64,000 nucleotides of DNA from Nymphaea colorata (taxonomy: Eukaryota; Streptophyta; Magnoliopsida; Nymphaeales; Nymphaeaceae): NCBI RefSeq assembly GCF_008831285.2, contig NC_045143.1, forward strand, positions 16,094,464 through 16,158,463. Direction: 5' to 3'. Positions 25,849 to 36,697 of the stretch are shown in pieces (within the stretch, counting starts at the first letter, position 1; every line of letters starts with the position of its first letter). Below the pieces are notes generated by a model. It ran no database searches and was not told the origin of the DNA. It saw only the letters and a program-made list of their open reading frames with translations. A program made the translations under genes and the position numbers.

Positions 25849-26173
25849 GTTAGAAGTTGAGCATCACGAGGCAACTAAAGTTGCCATGAAAAAAATACTA
25901 AATCTTCTTTATTTGTTAACTAATTTGAAAGGGCTTACAAAACAATTTATACACTTGAATTTTTAACGTTTACAAGATTAACATCTACAAAGTTGAGAAT
26001 GGCAACCATATTACGGGCAATGTTTTCTTTCCATTTTCGAGGATTTTCTTGCGTGCAATGTGTTGATGGAGGAGATCACGTGTGTCCATTTCTCATGCCA
26101 ACGCACATGCGTCCATTCCTCAAGTTAACGTTCATAATATCATGAACGTTATGTGTAATGCTCAGCTCTTACA
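25849..26173 (-). repeat. Outer LTR of the copia element
   Basis: About 325 bp with both ends present: the plus strand runs from GTTAGAAGTTGAGCATCAC to GCTCAGCTCTTACA. It is the most complete of the three LTRs. It is followed by coding-like plus-strand sequence unrelated to the element. Confidence 0.85.
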
Positions 26174-26558
26174 CAAACAACCCTGTTTTTTTGGAAGATA
26201 AGTGCGAACCATTTACCAATACTGTGAGACCTTCACCAACATGGGAACTCTCATTCACAAACATAAAAGACTCATGTAGTGTATGGAAAATTGGGTCACA
26301 GTGACAACCAACGTTATTAGTATCGATTCCTATTACATTGGCTTCCTTTGCCCGTGCGATCCAAAGCTAACACATAATTTTATTTGGCAACACCACTGAA
26401 ACAGAGGCGTCATCACTCGGGGCACTTGCACCAAGAGAAAAGGGAAACAACATGCGGGTAAATGCAGGAACAAGCGCCGCAGATTCAAAGAAACAAGAAA
26501 TTGTTGCTGATGAAGAGAACAACTCAATTATTGCAAAAACACAGCCAACATGCAAATT
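26174..26558 (+). other. Two coding-like plus-strand segments beside the copia LTR
   Basis: From about 26176 a frame reads VFLEDKCEPFTNTVRPSPTW and continues to KIGSQ before a stop near 26301. A second frame, about 26380-26558, reads TETEASSLGALAPREKGNN, then SAADSKKQEIVADEENNSII, and stops after PTCKL. Both have codon-like composition and no repeats. No family is recognised. They may be exons of a gene into which the retrotransposon inserted, or decayed fragments. A convincing acceptor-donor pair joining them was not found. Confidence 0.25.
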
Positions 26559-27590
26559 ATAGCCCTTGTAATATCTGATTCAAAGAAGAGCAAGAGCAAC
26601 AAGATATATGTGCGATAACCATCTTACAACACCTCTTGGACAAATCGCTGTAAACTTTTCTAAACCCAATGCTTCTGTGCCATAACAATGATCAATTTAT
26701 GAACACCATCTATAGCGCTACAATTTCTGCACCCAAAGAACCTAGAGGCCGTCATATGGATGCAACTGAATATAAGAGGATACAACAAGTTTGAAAACTT
26801 TTCAGTAGATATGGAATAGGGATAAAAAGGGAGTATGTCACAGGAAGCTTATCCAACAGATTTTAATTGAAGAAAGCTGCAGATGGAGAAAGCTCCACGT
26901 TGAAACGTCGTTTTGTTGGGGTGAAAAGAGACCTCGCCAGGCTATTCGAAACCTAAGTTTTTACGGTTGCTGGTCGCCGGAGCATGCCGAAACCACCGTA
27001 ACGTAGCCTTAGTTGTTTTCGAAGGAAACTTAGCAAAACGTAAAGGACCTGGTTTCTTGGCTGCTCATTTAAGAAGCCACACAGGGCTTAGTATCAGTTC
27101 GATGCATCACCGGTCTCTAGAGAAGCACCAAACCACCGCTGCTTAATTGTTTTCTAGAAAAAAATGACCTGGTTTTGGATTGGTTTCCATAGCTGCGGCT
27201 GGTAAGACCTCATAGGAGCAGTTTAGGCCGGGCTCGACACTAGAAACACGAGCTTCGGTTGATTCAGTATCTGATTAATATTAATATTTTTAATAAAAAA
27301 TAATGTATAAATATAATTAATCATTTTATTTATATATATATATATATATATAAATTTGACTCTGATCACATGCAATTCTGAATCGTTTATGCAAACCAGA
27401 TCAAGATGAACCCTCTGCATTTTGTTTTTCGTTCTGATCTCTCCCAACTTCCTTGGTGGCACGATTCTCTCAGCCGGTTGAATTCCTCAGCCAACATTGT
27501 CTTCGGTTGGCATGTTCGTCTCTTTAAGAAAACAAAAGCTCACAATGGATCACCCAGAGTTTCTAATATATTACAAAGGGAAATCCCTCT
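26559..27590. other. Spacer with an AT microsatellite
   Basis: No gene seen. An (AT)n run lies at 27331-27352 in an AT-rich stretch. Confidence 0.5.
27331..27352. repeat. (AT)n microsatellite
   Basis: About eleven TA units in an AT-rich context. Ordinary plant simple repeat. Confidence 0.9.
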
Positions 27591-27973
27591 GATTTTTGAA
27601 TGAGGACATGCAATTTTCATCTGAAAGTGTTTTTCTTTTCTTTTGGTGTCTCCGGGAGTGGAAAAGCGGGTCACGAGGGGGATCTCACTTCCTTCCTTTC
27701 TTCTCGCTCAGACTCGTTTCGTTTACCCTGGAGCAGAGGGAGAGATCGTTTTCAGTTTTCACAGGTGAACGCTTCACGGGGTTTCGGATCCGTATCGCTC
27801 CTTATTCTAGTTTCTCGGTGGCTACTTTAGCTGCCAGCTTGATTTCCACGGCGTGTGCTTGACTTGCCGAAATCGGAATTTCCGGCTGGTTTCTCGGCGG
27901 AATGTGGTGGAGGATGTGATGCAAGTAGGAGCAGGTGTTCGTGGCTCTATTCATCCACCTTGCCTCCGGCGGC

Positions 27974-28149
27974 ATGGTTCGGTCTCCGGCTTCCCTCGTA
28001 GTTGGAATGGATATGCCTATCATGCACGACAGCGATAGGTACGAGCTCGTCCGGGTCATCGGCTCCGGGAATTTCGGCATCGCGAGGCTAATGAGGGACA
28101 TGCAGACGCAGGAATCATGGCGGTGAAGTACATCAAGCGCGGCGAGAAG
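27974..28149 (+). pseudogene. SnRK2 (class III, OST1-like) kinase first exon, frameshifted
   Basis: The frame gives [16 protein letters not shown], then [13 protein letters not shown], the N-terminus and glycine-rich ATP-binding loop of ABA-activated SnRK2 kinases. Upstream residues [11 protein letters not shown] resemble the SAPK8/9/10 leader. Near 28113-28116 a net one-base loss shifts the frame and creates a TGA at 28124. In the other frame [11 protein letters not shown], with the catalytic lysine, continues to a splice donor AAG|GTAATT, the normal exon 1 boundary of this family. A usual Asp in VRDIG is Val here. No later exon (activation loop, HRDLK or acidic tail) was recognised downstream on this strand. 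The preceding 27600-27970 looks like the gene's 5' leader. The retained splice donor argues for a DNA-level duplication rather than a retrocopy. Probably non-functional. Confidence 0.85.
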
Positions 28150-28973
28150 GTAATTTCGTTTTGGTTTTACTTTTTTCTTCTTAGCCTGCAAGCCTTTTCT
28201 TTCATTGTGTATAGTGTCTGAAGAATCCCTGGTGAAATTTTGTGAACGCCAGGTCAGTTACAAGATGAAAATTCTCATTCATCGTTCAACAGTGCTGAGA
28301 CTGGTCAGTCACTATATATATATAGTGCTGAATTTTCTAATTATTATGTACGTTACAATTCTTTATCTGTACATTCAAATAGTCCATGAAAGAGTGAATA
28401 TGATATAGATGGGGTTTCGAGATAAACGGCAATAAATTCAATAGCTGTGCTCTTTTCCTGTGCAATTCAAAAAAGGGAAAAAAAAAAGAACTCGTTATTG
28501 TGCAAGCGAGACTGAAAGGTTTGTAGAAATCTCGTCAAATTGAGCAACCTTGGCTCCCAGAGTTGAAATAAACTTTGATTGCTAGATCATTAATTGGAAG
28601 GGAAAAAAAAGTTTCAATCAACAAATAATAAGCTACGGACCAAGCGAAACTTGAGCTAGAAAGTGAATTATTTTCATTCTTCAGAGATTTCTACACCCTG
28701 ATCTTGTGGTCGGCAGTACCAAAATTAATCGAGGTTCGGATACAGTACACCCTGATCTTGTGAAACCAAAGATGGTGTTTAGATGATGTGGAGAAGAAAT
28801 GGGCGGTCTCCAGAAGAACTAAAGAGCACCAATGATCAGAATTTGCCATCAACACAAACCAGATTTCAGTTTGTTTGAGATGCATGTCATGATTTGCATG
28901 AGTGGGAGCTTTTTCCTAGAACAGCCCAAAATCTCTTTCTCTCTCTCCGGAACCACAGAAATCAATACAATTT

Positions 28974-28982
<9 letters not shown>

Positions 28983-29050
<68 letters not shown>
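28983..29050. repeat. Compound (CT)n-(AT)n microsatellite
   Basis: About thirteen CT units followed by a CG interruption and about twenty AT units. Likely polymorphic in length. Confidence 0.95.
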
Positions 29051-29053
<3 letters not shown>

Positions 29054-30126
29054 GGAGAGGGCACAGATGCCATTCTTGCTGTCGCGTCGATGGTGGACGG
29101 ACAGACGACGGCCAATCATCTTCCGTGATTGAAGAACACGGTGTTTGGTGCTGATATTTTGCTGCTGTTCCCGTATGGTGAAGCATCTGACAGTGGTCCT
29201 CTGCGTCAATAGCTTTCAAGTCAACTACGAATCTCAGTTACTCTTTCCCTCATTTGATCTCTACATGTACGTAATCAGTTCTAATCCATATATATCGAAA
29301 AACGTCTGGGGGGGGCAAGGGGAGACCTAATAAATATTTTAAAACAAGTCCGATTTAATGCAGCCGAAAAAGAAGGAAAATAGAGAAAAACCCAACAACT
29401 ATTAGATTAAGCCATTTTGTTATGGCTTCAATACTCTTCAATCAGATCCAGTTCATGAAGCAAGTTAAGCCGTATTCCAAAGAAAACTAAGACTGCTGCC
29501 TGGAAGCTTGCGAGAATGTGTTGTTAAAATCCGAAATCGAACCAAATCCGAAGGGATGCAGACTCGGGAAATTGCTTCTAATTCAGCGAACTCAACCGAC
29601 AAATGCTATTATCTCAAAAACTTAAAAAGTATTTTAAAATACTGTACATATAATCAAAGATACGTTAGCTAGACGGGATGGACATGCTCTGGAGCCCATC
29701 CAAGGCGTCAACCTTAGACTGTGGACAACTCAGTTTTAGCAAGTGAAAAAGTAATGAAATTCGGTCAACAGAAGAGAAACATTAATTAATTAAACCGGAT
29801 TTGCCTAATTCATTATTTTAATTTAAAAAAAAAAACACGTTAACCACTTTAACAAGATTTTCCCCAACCTTTCCCCTTCCACGAACTCCATGAACATGGC
29901 AAAAGGTTCAGTAACGTACGGTTGCCGAAAACAATGGCGATTGTCCAGATTCCAGCCAAATTTTCTATCATAACAATGAAATCCATGTAAAAGCAAAAAA
30001 AGAACTACTTAACAAAATACGATGTCTAAAGTAAGTTACAAACCATGATGCATGCCAGTGTGCTTGCTATGTGCACCAATGATGCAAACAAGCATGCAAA
30101 CAAACAGATCAGACGGTAGGATTTCA

Positions 30127-30127
30127 A

Positions 30128-30156
<29 letters not shown>
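30127..30156. repeat. (GA)n microsatellite
   Basis: AGAGAG repeats with one GGG interruption. Confidence 0.85.
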
Positions 30157-30158
<2 letters not shown>

Positions 30159-30845
30159 CTACACTAGAGATTACAATATTTCTACGATGAACTACTCTGT
30201 TTTTAAAATCTTTCACCTTTATATTTCAGATGCCTGAGATGTACCCCTTATATAAATAAGGAAATCGCTGTGGGGATTCATCAACATTTATGGCATACAT
30301 TTTGTGGGTCCAACCGACCACATTCTGAATGAACCGACATGATTGAATAAGATATCTTCCAAGATAGAGTCTGCACATAAACGGATCTGTTCTCCTCCAC
30401 GCCTTCCCCAAATAATAGTTCGACAATCTCATAAACTTACCTTCTTTACTTTTTTCATTAATAATACAGTCACCCAAACAAGTATACGGGAGTTTTACCC
30501 TACAAAAAAGTCAAAGGGTCCTACTTTTTACCCTGATTTTTTTTTTCATGGTAACTTTAACGTTCCAAATTTCACCTTGACATCAAACGGGGTTTAAGAT
30601 CACAAGTCAAGTGGTTGAAAGAAAGATGCAGTGGGAAAATGGGTGCTGAAAAACCTGTCTCGAAGGGTACTGGTTGAGCAAGATGATTATTTATCATACT
30701 GTATAGATGAGAGTTCGATGCTATCACCTAATCCCTTTGTCCTTATAGGCTACATGACATATTTTTGGTGTCTTGAGTGCTGTCCTTGCAACGCTTCATT
30801 TTGCTATTAGTGGGCCCTTGTTTGTCATTGCAACCCTTCATTTTG

Positions 30846-30877
<32 letters not shown>
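30846..30877. repeat. (AT)n microsatellite
   Basis: About fifteen TA units. Confidence 0.9.
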
Positions 30878-30882
<5 letters not shown>

Positions 30883-32193
30883 ATATCTTATGTATCAAAT
30901 TTCTATATTTTATGATCTTTTATTAAAATCAAGTCAGGCCCAAGTGACCAGTGCAGGCGGCAAGCTTAACCAAAACCAACTTAATTTGGATTGGGTCAGG
31001 CCAGCTACCTGGCAACCCATAATTGTTACCTACATGAGGGTCCATAAGGTGGTGCAACTGCAAGCTGATCGGGCTAGGTGAGGCTGGAGACACATTAAAC
31101 AGGCCACCAGCTGGTTCAGCGCACACCATTCCAGAACCAACTCGGTTGTTGCCTTAGAGTGAAGAAGGCCGCGTGAAAAGATAACGGATCGTTGCCCTCC
31201 TTGGCATCATACGTGCAAACCACTGTCTTTAAAAGAGAAAATTATAATCAGTGTTTTTTTTTTTGCAAAATAAAATTCTTCAATTTTATTTAATGATTCA
31301 CAATTAATTTAACTGAATCCGTAAATCTAAGATCCGAGGGTTCTTCAAATCACCAATCGGATCTATGGTAAAACAAACACAACCATGAGGTTCTAATTAT
31401 TTAATGGTATACAAAAAAAAATCAACTGTGATATGAGGAAAATTAAAGTTCAGGCATCCCACTTATGTCCCATTATCTGTTTTAGCGGGACGGCATAGAA
31501 ATTTATTTTTAGGTTTTTTAAGATGGATAAAACAGAATGAAGCAAACTCCCATTCAGGAAAAGTGTAATCAGAAAAAATATTTAATGGCATTTCTACTAA
31601 ATGTAAACAAGCTCCGGTTCTGAGAAGCATGGCATAATTGAATTGAGTAGGCGCTGCATAAAAGGCACATCGTCAACTTTTGCTTCAGTTTGGATGAAAG
31701 GAATATATTTAACATTTTCTTTGTTCCCATTAATAAAGCATGTCTGCTCAGATGCCCGATACCCGGCCCGTTAATAAACGGGCCGGTCAGATTCACCCTT
31801 TTAATGGCGTTTTCAAATAGGGCAGGATGCAATAGAGCCCCACTTGTTCTTCCTTTACTGACGTCATAAATATGAATGTCTACTGACACGTAACCTGGTC
31901 ATCATAAACTTAGATGACTTGACATATACACGTGAACACGGGTAGCAACATCGGTTCTACCCACAAAATTTAACTCCAACGAAATAAACTACACAATCTT
32001 CCCTTGAAACCACGAGAAATACATCACTGAGTTCAATGTATTTCTATCCAAGAATGCATAAACCTAGAGAGGCCATATGAGCGCGGGAGAGCTACGACTT
32101 TCTGTAAGTCTTAGCGCATTTGAAGTAGACGCTTGCACCAAATAACCCATATGCGGAGAGATTTAAACCATAGGTCTTCGTCTCCGAGGCGAC

Positions 32194-32795
32194 CTAGTCC
32201 TTGCCATCGGATGGATTTGGGGGTTTACATACTGCTATGGCTTTCTCAGATACTTCTTCTTTCATGGGAATTACTGCATCTAATGGTATGATATTTTTCT
32301 TGCTGTTATCATATTCATCACCCAGGGCTGACAAGTTATTCGCAGACGCGTCCTTCGTCAGCATTCGGGCTTCCCTTTCGACTTTCTTGATGGTACCGAG
32401 GACGATGGTGGGTTCAACATCTCCTGTCACCACCACCTTGCTTTCTTCAGGGTACAAGTCCACAGACTCAATTCCTGCAGTACAAGTTCCCCAATTCGAA
32501 AATGACAGTTGAATCAGGATCGTTCCTCAAACAATTCCTGCTTAATTATATTGGTGGTAGCTTTATACGTGCAGGGAGCACAATATCCCACTCTCACTCT
32601 CTCTCTACGACTGGTTTTGCATCTATATGTATCACTCTGCCCGTCGATTTTCGATCCAAAGTTCAGTTTTAAGTGGGTGCCAAATTTTGTTACCTTCAAA
32701 ACGCTTCATACTTTTCCACTCCTTCCCCGCAGCCGTCGCAGCAGCCGATGTTGTCTTCAATCTCCCACTTCAGCGGGAAGTTGAAAGAAGAAGAT
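32194..32795 (-). pseudogene. Heavy-metal-associated (HMA) domain protein gene, probably broken
   Basis: Exon 2 (32194-32474) follows a TGCAG acceptor and encodes IESVDLYPEESKVVVTGDVE, then a helix and a hydrophilic tail ending PSDGKD. This is the second half of the ferredoxin-like HMA fold (GVESVxVDxxxxxVxVxG pattern). Exon 1 (about 32694-32795) ends GAAG|GTAAC and encodes CCDGCGEGVEKYEAF, like the CxxC-containing half of HMA domains. In that frame an extra T in GCGTTTTGAAG puts a TGA before the splice, and no ATG lies between the TATA-like site at about 32840 and exon 1. The C-terminal CaaX box of isoprenylated HIPPs is absent. An alternative exon 1 frame stays open across the splice but loses the Cys motif. 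Metal-chaperone ancestry is likely; current function is doubtful. Confidence 0.55.
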
Positions 32796-32833
32796 GAATA
32801 TATATATATATATTATATACACACACACTCACT

Positions 32834-32846
32834 TATATTTATATAA
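32834..32846 (-). promoter_or_regulatory. TATA-like site for the HMA gene
   Basis: The minus strand reads CTTATATAAATATAAG about 40 bases upstream of the HMA first exon. Its position suits a core promoter, though the adjacent TA microsatellite makes chance occurrence possible. Confidence 0.4.
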
Positions 32847-34209
32847 GGCGCTCATCAAGCTGAACCCCCTGTTCCATGATTCTGATAGTCACTAACCGTG
32901 TGGTCCTCATCCCAAAAGATGCATTGACAAGTTTGCTGACTCTGCCTGCGTTCGGCACCACAAGCATAGGAGAACTCATGGCCACCTGTGATGTTTATAA
33001 AAACTTAGTTACTATAAAAATGATTTTGTAAATTAAAAAAACGCATAGCATAAATATAGATCTTCCTGCATGGATACCGTCATACCATTCCCTCTCCCCA
33101 ATCTTAACAAGGTTTCTTCAATAAAGTTTATGAAGAATCTCATTAGCACCATTCTCAATCATGTTACACGTTTTAAGTGTTCTTGAAAAGAGCCCAAGTT
33201 CAAGAAGCACTCATATCTTCCTCCGTCAACATAGCTGATGCAAGCTCCTAAAATTGTACTGCATAATTCTCCATAGTTGCAATACCACAAACATAACTGA
33301 AGTGCTCAGGTGACCATTTATAATCTAATCCGGTATATCTCACTCATTCAACCTCAGAATGCTCAATCTCCCTCTCTCTCATTCCATATACCCATGCAAG
33401 ACAATTATCATTTTCCTAGCAAAATTCTAAATTTTGATGTGCAGTAGTTTCAAACAAATGAGGTCCTATCGTGTGCTAGGTACTTAAGCAATTACTGATT
33501 TTTTTGGATGGCACCATCAAGATATCTAAAGATAAGCACCTCACGTGGTATCGTAATCAGCAAATGCTTCTGCTTGAGTGGATAATGGACCTGCGATCAG
33601 AGGATAATAAATATTTATATAATTGATGGAGAAGATGAACAGTTTGTTAAGCAGCGCAGTATTCAGATAATTGCCGTACTGTTCTCGCATCCATTCCTTT
33701 AATGATCTACATATTTTGGAAATCAGCATACTGATGAAACTGGAGTCAACAGGGGGCAAATTCAATGATAAACTAGCATGATCAAGTGAAGCACAAAACA
33801 AATGGGGTTGGTTATGTATGTAGATGATTTGCATATGTTGTCATAAAATGCATGCTTCAATTTCTCTTCTTCAAACTATGGCATTCTTGAATGAATAAAA
33901 GCATGTCACATGATCATTGAAAAGAAGTATATTGCTCAACTGGAAGTCCATCAAAAAAAGAAGAAGAAGAAGAAGAAATTCACTGAATAATGAAAAGGAA
34001 AATGAATCATACTGTGACCATGGAGATGTTCAGGAAGAAGGGGTAAAAATTACCAAACACTTGGGGGAATAGGCTTCAAGAGAAATCATGCCTTCAAATG
34101 TGAACACTAGGCTACAGGTTTACAATCTTGTGTCTAATGGCCTGGTTTTTTACCAAAGGGTGGTTCCTTATGAATATGTACAGCTCAATAGCTCATCTAG
34201 ATCAAAAGC
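32847..34209. other. Spacer, no gene seen
   Basis: A minus-strand stretch at about 32875-32985 begins ATG and is open (LVTIRIMEQGVQLDERL), and could belong to the HMA locus, but its link to the HMA exons is unproven. The rest is AT-rich without recognisable features; GAAGAA repeats lie at about 33958-33976. Confidence 0.45.
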
Positions 34210-34217
34210 CTTATGAC

Positions 34218-35262
34218 CAGGGGTGGAGCGAGGAATTTTATCAGCTCAAACTCAAGTTCGAGCCAGCTTTTGTACTCAATGAGTCGAGAACGAGTTTCTG
34301 GTTCAGCTCGTTTATTTATTGAGTCGAGTTCTAGTTTGTTTAACGAAGCTCGATTAACACAACTCGGTTCGTTAGCTTGAGTTCCGTCGATGCGTCACTT
34401 TCCTCTCTTTTTTTTTTCTTTCTCTCTTTCTCCTTCCATCGATACTGCATCACTTTCTCATTTTTATCTCTCTCTTCATTGGCTTTCTCTTTGGTTCTCA
34501 TAAACTCCCACCGCCACCAACCACCGATTCTCTGTCCTTCAAAGGCTACTGCAAAACGCTAAGGTACTCTCTCCCTCTCTTTCGTTTTGACCAAGCCTCT
34601 CCCTCTACTCTCCCCTTCTCTCTCTCCCTCTCTGATCTCACACACTCCCTCTTTTTGCCTCCCTCTATCTCACATTCTCGGTTTTGCCCAAGCGAGGGTT
34701 CACTCATTCCCTCGCTTGGGTAGGTGAGGGTTTCAGAAACCCTCACTTGAAACCCTTGTGTTGGGTGAGGGTTTCACGCTTGGTGGCCGAGGGCTTTTGA
34801 AACCTTCTCATGGGTTTTGGGTGGGGAAGAAGCATGTAACACCAACAGCTGTTGAGCAAGGCGAAGTACAAAACAGAGAGATGAGTTTGTCGAGCCTTTG
34901 AGTCGAGCTCAAGCTCAACAAATTCTGTCGAGTCGAGCTGGAACTGTAGCCGTCAAGTTATTCTCAAACTTGAGCTCGAGGTTTCATTAGCTCGAGCTGG
35001 GTGAACTCGGGCTCGACGTGTTCACCCCTAGACTAGAAAGTCTAAACAGTCTTACGACAGCTAAATAACATTTTTGACTCCGTGGGCGGAAGCACGTGTG
35101 GCTGAAACGGGCAATTAGCCACACCCTAAATTTACATTATTTATATATTGAAATTTCATTAATTTTAATTTTTTTTTTTTTACGTATGGGTGCCCTTTTA
35201 AGTTTGAAATTTAGACCCCCCCCCCCTTCTCTCTCTCTCTCTTTTCCACTGCTCCGCCCCTG
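34218..35262. mobile_element. Non-autonomous hAT-like DNA transposon with 8-bp target duplication
   Basis: The left end reads CAGGGGTGGAGC (34218-34229) and the right end GCTCCGCCCCTG (35251-35262), an inverted repeat with one mismatch. The flanks are CTTATGAC (34210-34217) and CTCATGAC (35263-35270), an 8-bp duplication with one difference. CAGGG termini and 8-bp duplications are hallmarks of the hAT superfamily. The 1,045-bp interior has no transposase frame. It is rich in GAGCTCGAG-type motifs and contains a second terminus-like sequence, so it may be composite. Confidence 0.75.
34240..35032. repeat. GAGTCGAGC-rich interior, possible nested element
   Basis: The segment starts with degenerate CTCAAACTCAAGTTCGAGCC motifs and ends with inverted equivalents (TTGAGCTCGAGG, CTCGGGCTCGACGTG) followed by TTCACCCCTAG. 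These two ends are roughly inverted copies of each other, as in a second foldback-type hAT element nested in the outer one. The middle (34390-34680) is a CT-rich low-complexity stretch. Exact ends are uncertain. Confidence 0.4.
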
Positions 35263-35270
35263 CTCATGAC

Positions 35271-36630
35271 TGTCTGAAAGTAATGAAACTTCACCTGAAA
35301 AGGTTGTAAAGGCAAACCAACCTGATCGGCTGAGAATAACGTAATTATCAGCAAGAGATCACAATGGCCGACGAAAGGATGAACTGGAGTGCCAAACGGA
35401 GCGATAACAGAGAATGCTCAGAAACAGGGCAGAAGAAAACCAGAACGGGGTAACAAGAGTGAAGTCACCAGCTAGTTGCCTCACAATTTTCATTGGGAGC
35501 TCAAAGTTATATTCAGAAGGTAATTCTGTTGGGATATATGGATCCAATTGTTGCGGAGAAGCAGATCCATATCTGAATTTGAACAGCGCCCTTCTAAAAG
35601 CTCGAAGACAAGCAGATCCATATCTGAGCTTGAACTGCGCGCGCTCTTCTAACAGCTCGAAGACCCGTCTGCACAGGGTGATAAATTATGGAAGAGAGTT
35701 GTCATGAAGACCATGGTACGTCCAATATAGCATGTCACGGAAGACCATGCTAAAATCAAGTAGAGAATCACAAGATCGGAAAGGTATAGCTACCATCAAA
35801 GGAAAAATTAAAGGATGTAGCAAGCAGTGGTATAAAATCAATTAAATTAGATGGAGGTGCTGTAGCAGCTCTTTAAGTTAAGGGGAGATTTATATTTTAT
35901 CGTAAGAGGACTGCTATATAATAAATACGATGTCCATGGTGGCCTTCAAAGGACTCGGAACTCTGCTTTTATGTTTTCTCGACATGGCTCACATGGAAAC
36001 ATGTACATAGGGATCTCGAGGGATATGAAGTTACAACAACTTGAAGAAAAACATTTCGCTTTAGTACAGCTTTTACTGACGTTTTCCGACTCTTTATTGA
36101 TGTATTTTTCGCATAACTGATGGGCAGAATTCTTGCAGACAAACCACAAGCTATTAGGTTTTTAATCACTGTGCTAGCTGAGTATTTACATTGTTAACTG
36201 TGAAAATGAGCAAAACAAGAGTGGATACCTTCCAGGAGTTGCAAGAAAATATCTCAAGAGGTGGAGACTCAAAACGGTTACATTATTATACAGCAGAAAT
36301 TATTTTTTGTGATTATTTTGTAAAAGGAGCGTTATAGAAGGGCGTACTGAATTCAGAAGACTACTCATTCAGTGTGCGTCTTTATCTTCCCTTTTTTGTT
36401 TAACTCTGCTTGTCTCTGCCCTTCCTTCCTCTGTTAAGACTGTTGTCATTTATATTTTACCAAGCTGAATCCGTCATTCAAAAACTGGCTCGCACCCTAA
36501 CCAACGTCCAGCCAGATCAACTACTTATGGCCGGTTCTCTCTTCCTAACGGTGCCTAATATAATTCCTTGGAAGTTCATCCCAATAAAGAAAAATTAACA
36601 TGTTAGACGAAGTTTGGCGTTGTCTCCAAC
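35271..36630. other. Spacer before the GPAT gene
   Basis: No gene seen apart from a tandem duplication at about 35561-35665, listed separately. Confidence 0.5.
35561..35665. repeat. Imperfect tandem duplication of about 50 bp
   Basis: The motif GCAGATCCATATCTGA, then TTGAAC and a TCTAA-AGCTCGAAGAC ending, occurs twice in direct order (from 35561 and from 35611), with several differences and a short insertion (CGCGCG-like) in the second copy. Confidence 0.8.
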
Positions 36631-36638
36631 TACTCTGC

Positions 36639-36648
36639 GTATATATAG
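36639..36648 (+). promoter_or_regulatory. TATA box of the GPAT gene
   Basis: GTATATATAG lies about 50 bases before the ATG, implying a very short 5' UTR. Confidence 0.6.
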
Positions 36649-36697
36649 ACTAGAGAGAGGGGAGCTCGACTTGCATCTTCACCTCCCGACTCCCCAG

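Larger units (their letters stand above)
20742..26173 (-). mobile_element. Decayed Ty1/copia LTR retrotransposon with three LTR copies
   Basis: Read on the minus strand the order is LTR (25849-26173), a short gag remnant, a second LTR (25411-25708), primer binding site, gag, protease, integrase, reverse transcriptase, RNase H, polypurine tract and a third LTR (20742-21065). Integrase before reverse transcriptase is the copia order. The coding region is broken into many frames, so the element is dead. The three LTRs differ by many substitutions and small indels, which points to an old insertion. No clean 5-bp target duplication was found at the outer ends. Confidence 0.93.
28150..32190. other. 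Spacer with microsatellites
   Basis: No supported gene in 4 kb. It contains a compound CT-AT microsatellite (28983-29050), a GA run (30127-30156), an AT run (30846-30877) and a poly(T) near 31253-31264. CATTTTGCTAT is repeated at about 30797 and 30839 within similar contexts. The minus-strand frame at 31569-31889 has no family resemblance. Confidence 0.5.

Noticed and set aside
28205-28330. Possible SnRK2 exon 2 (frame containing LIHRSTVLRLV)
   Set aside because: Only His-Arg-Ser matches the expected NHRSLRHPNIV block and the rest does not, so it is not enough to extend the SnRK2 fragment.
30773-31081. 102-residue plus-strand frame
   Set aside because: It runs through an AT microsatellite (IYIYIYIY), which creates the open frame.
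31569-31889. 106-residue minus-strand frame
   Set aside because: No recognisable motif, no homologue known to me and no splice signals; could be chance in AT-rich DNA.
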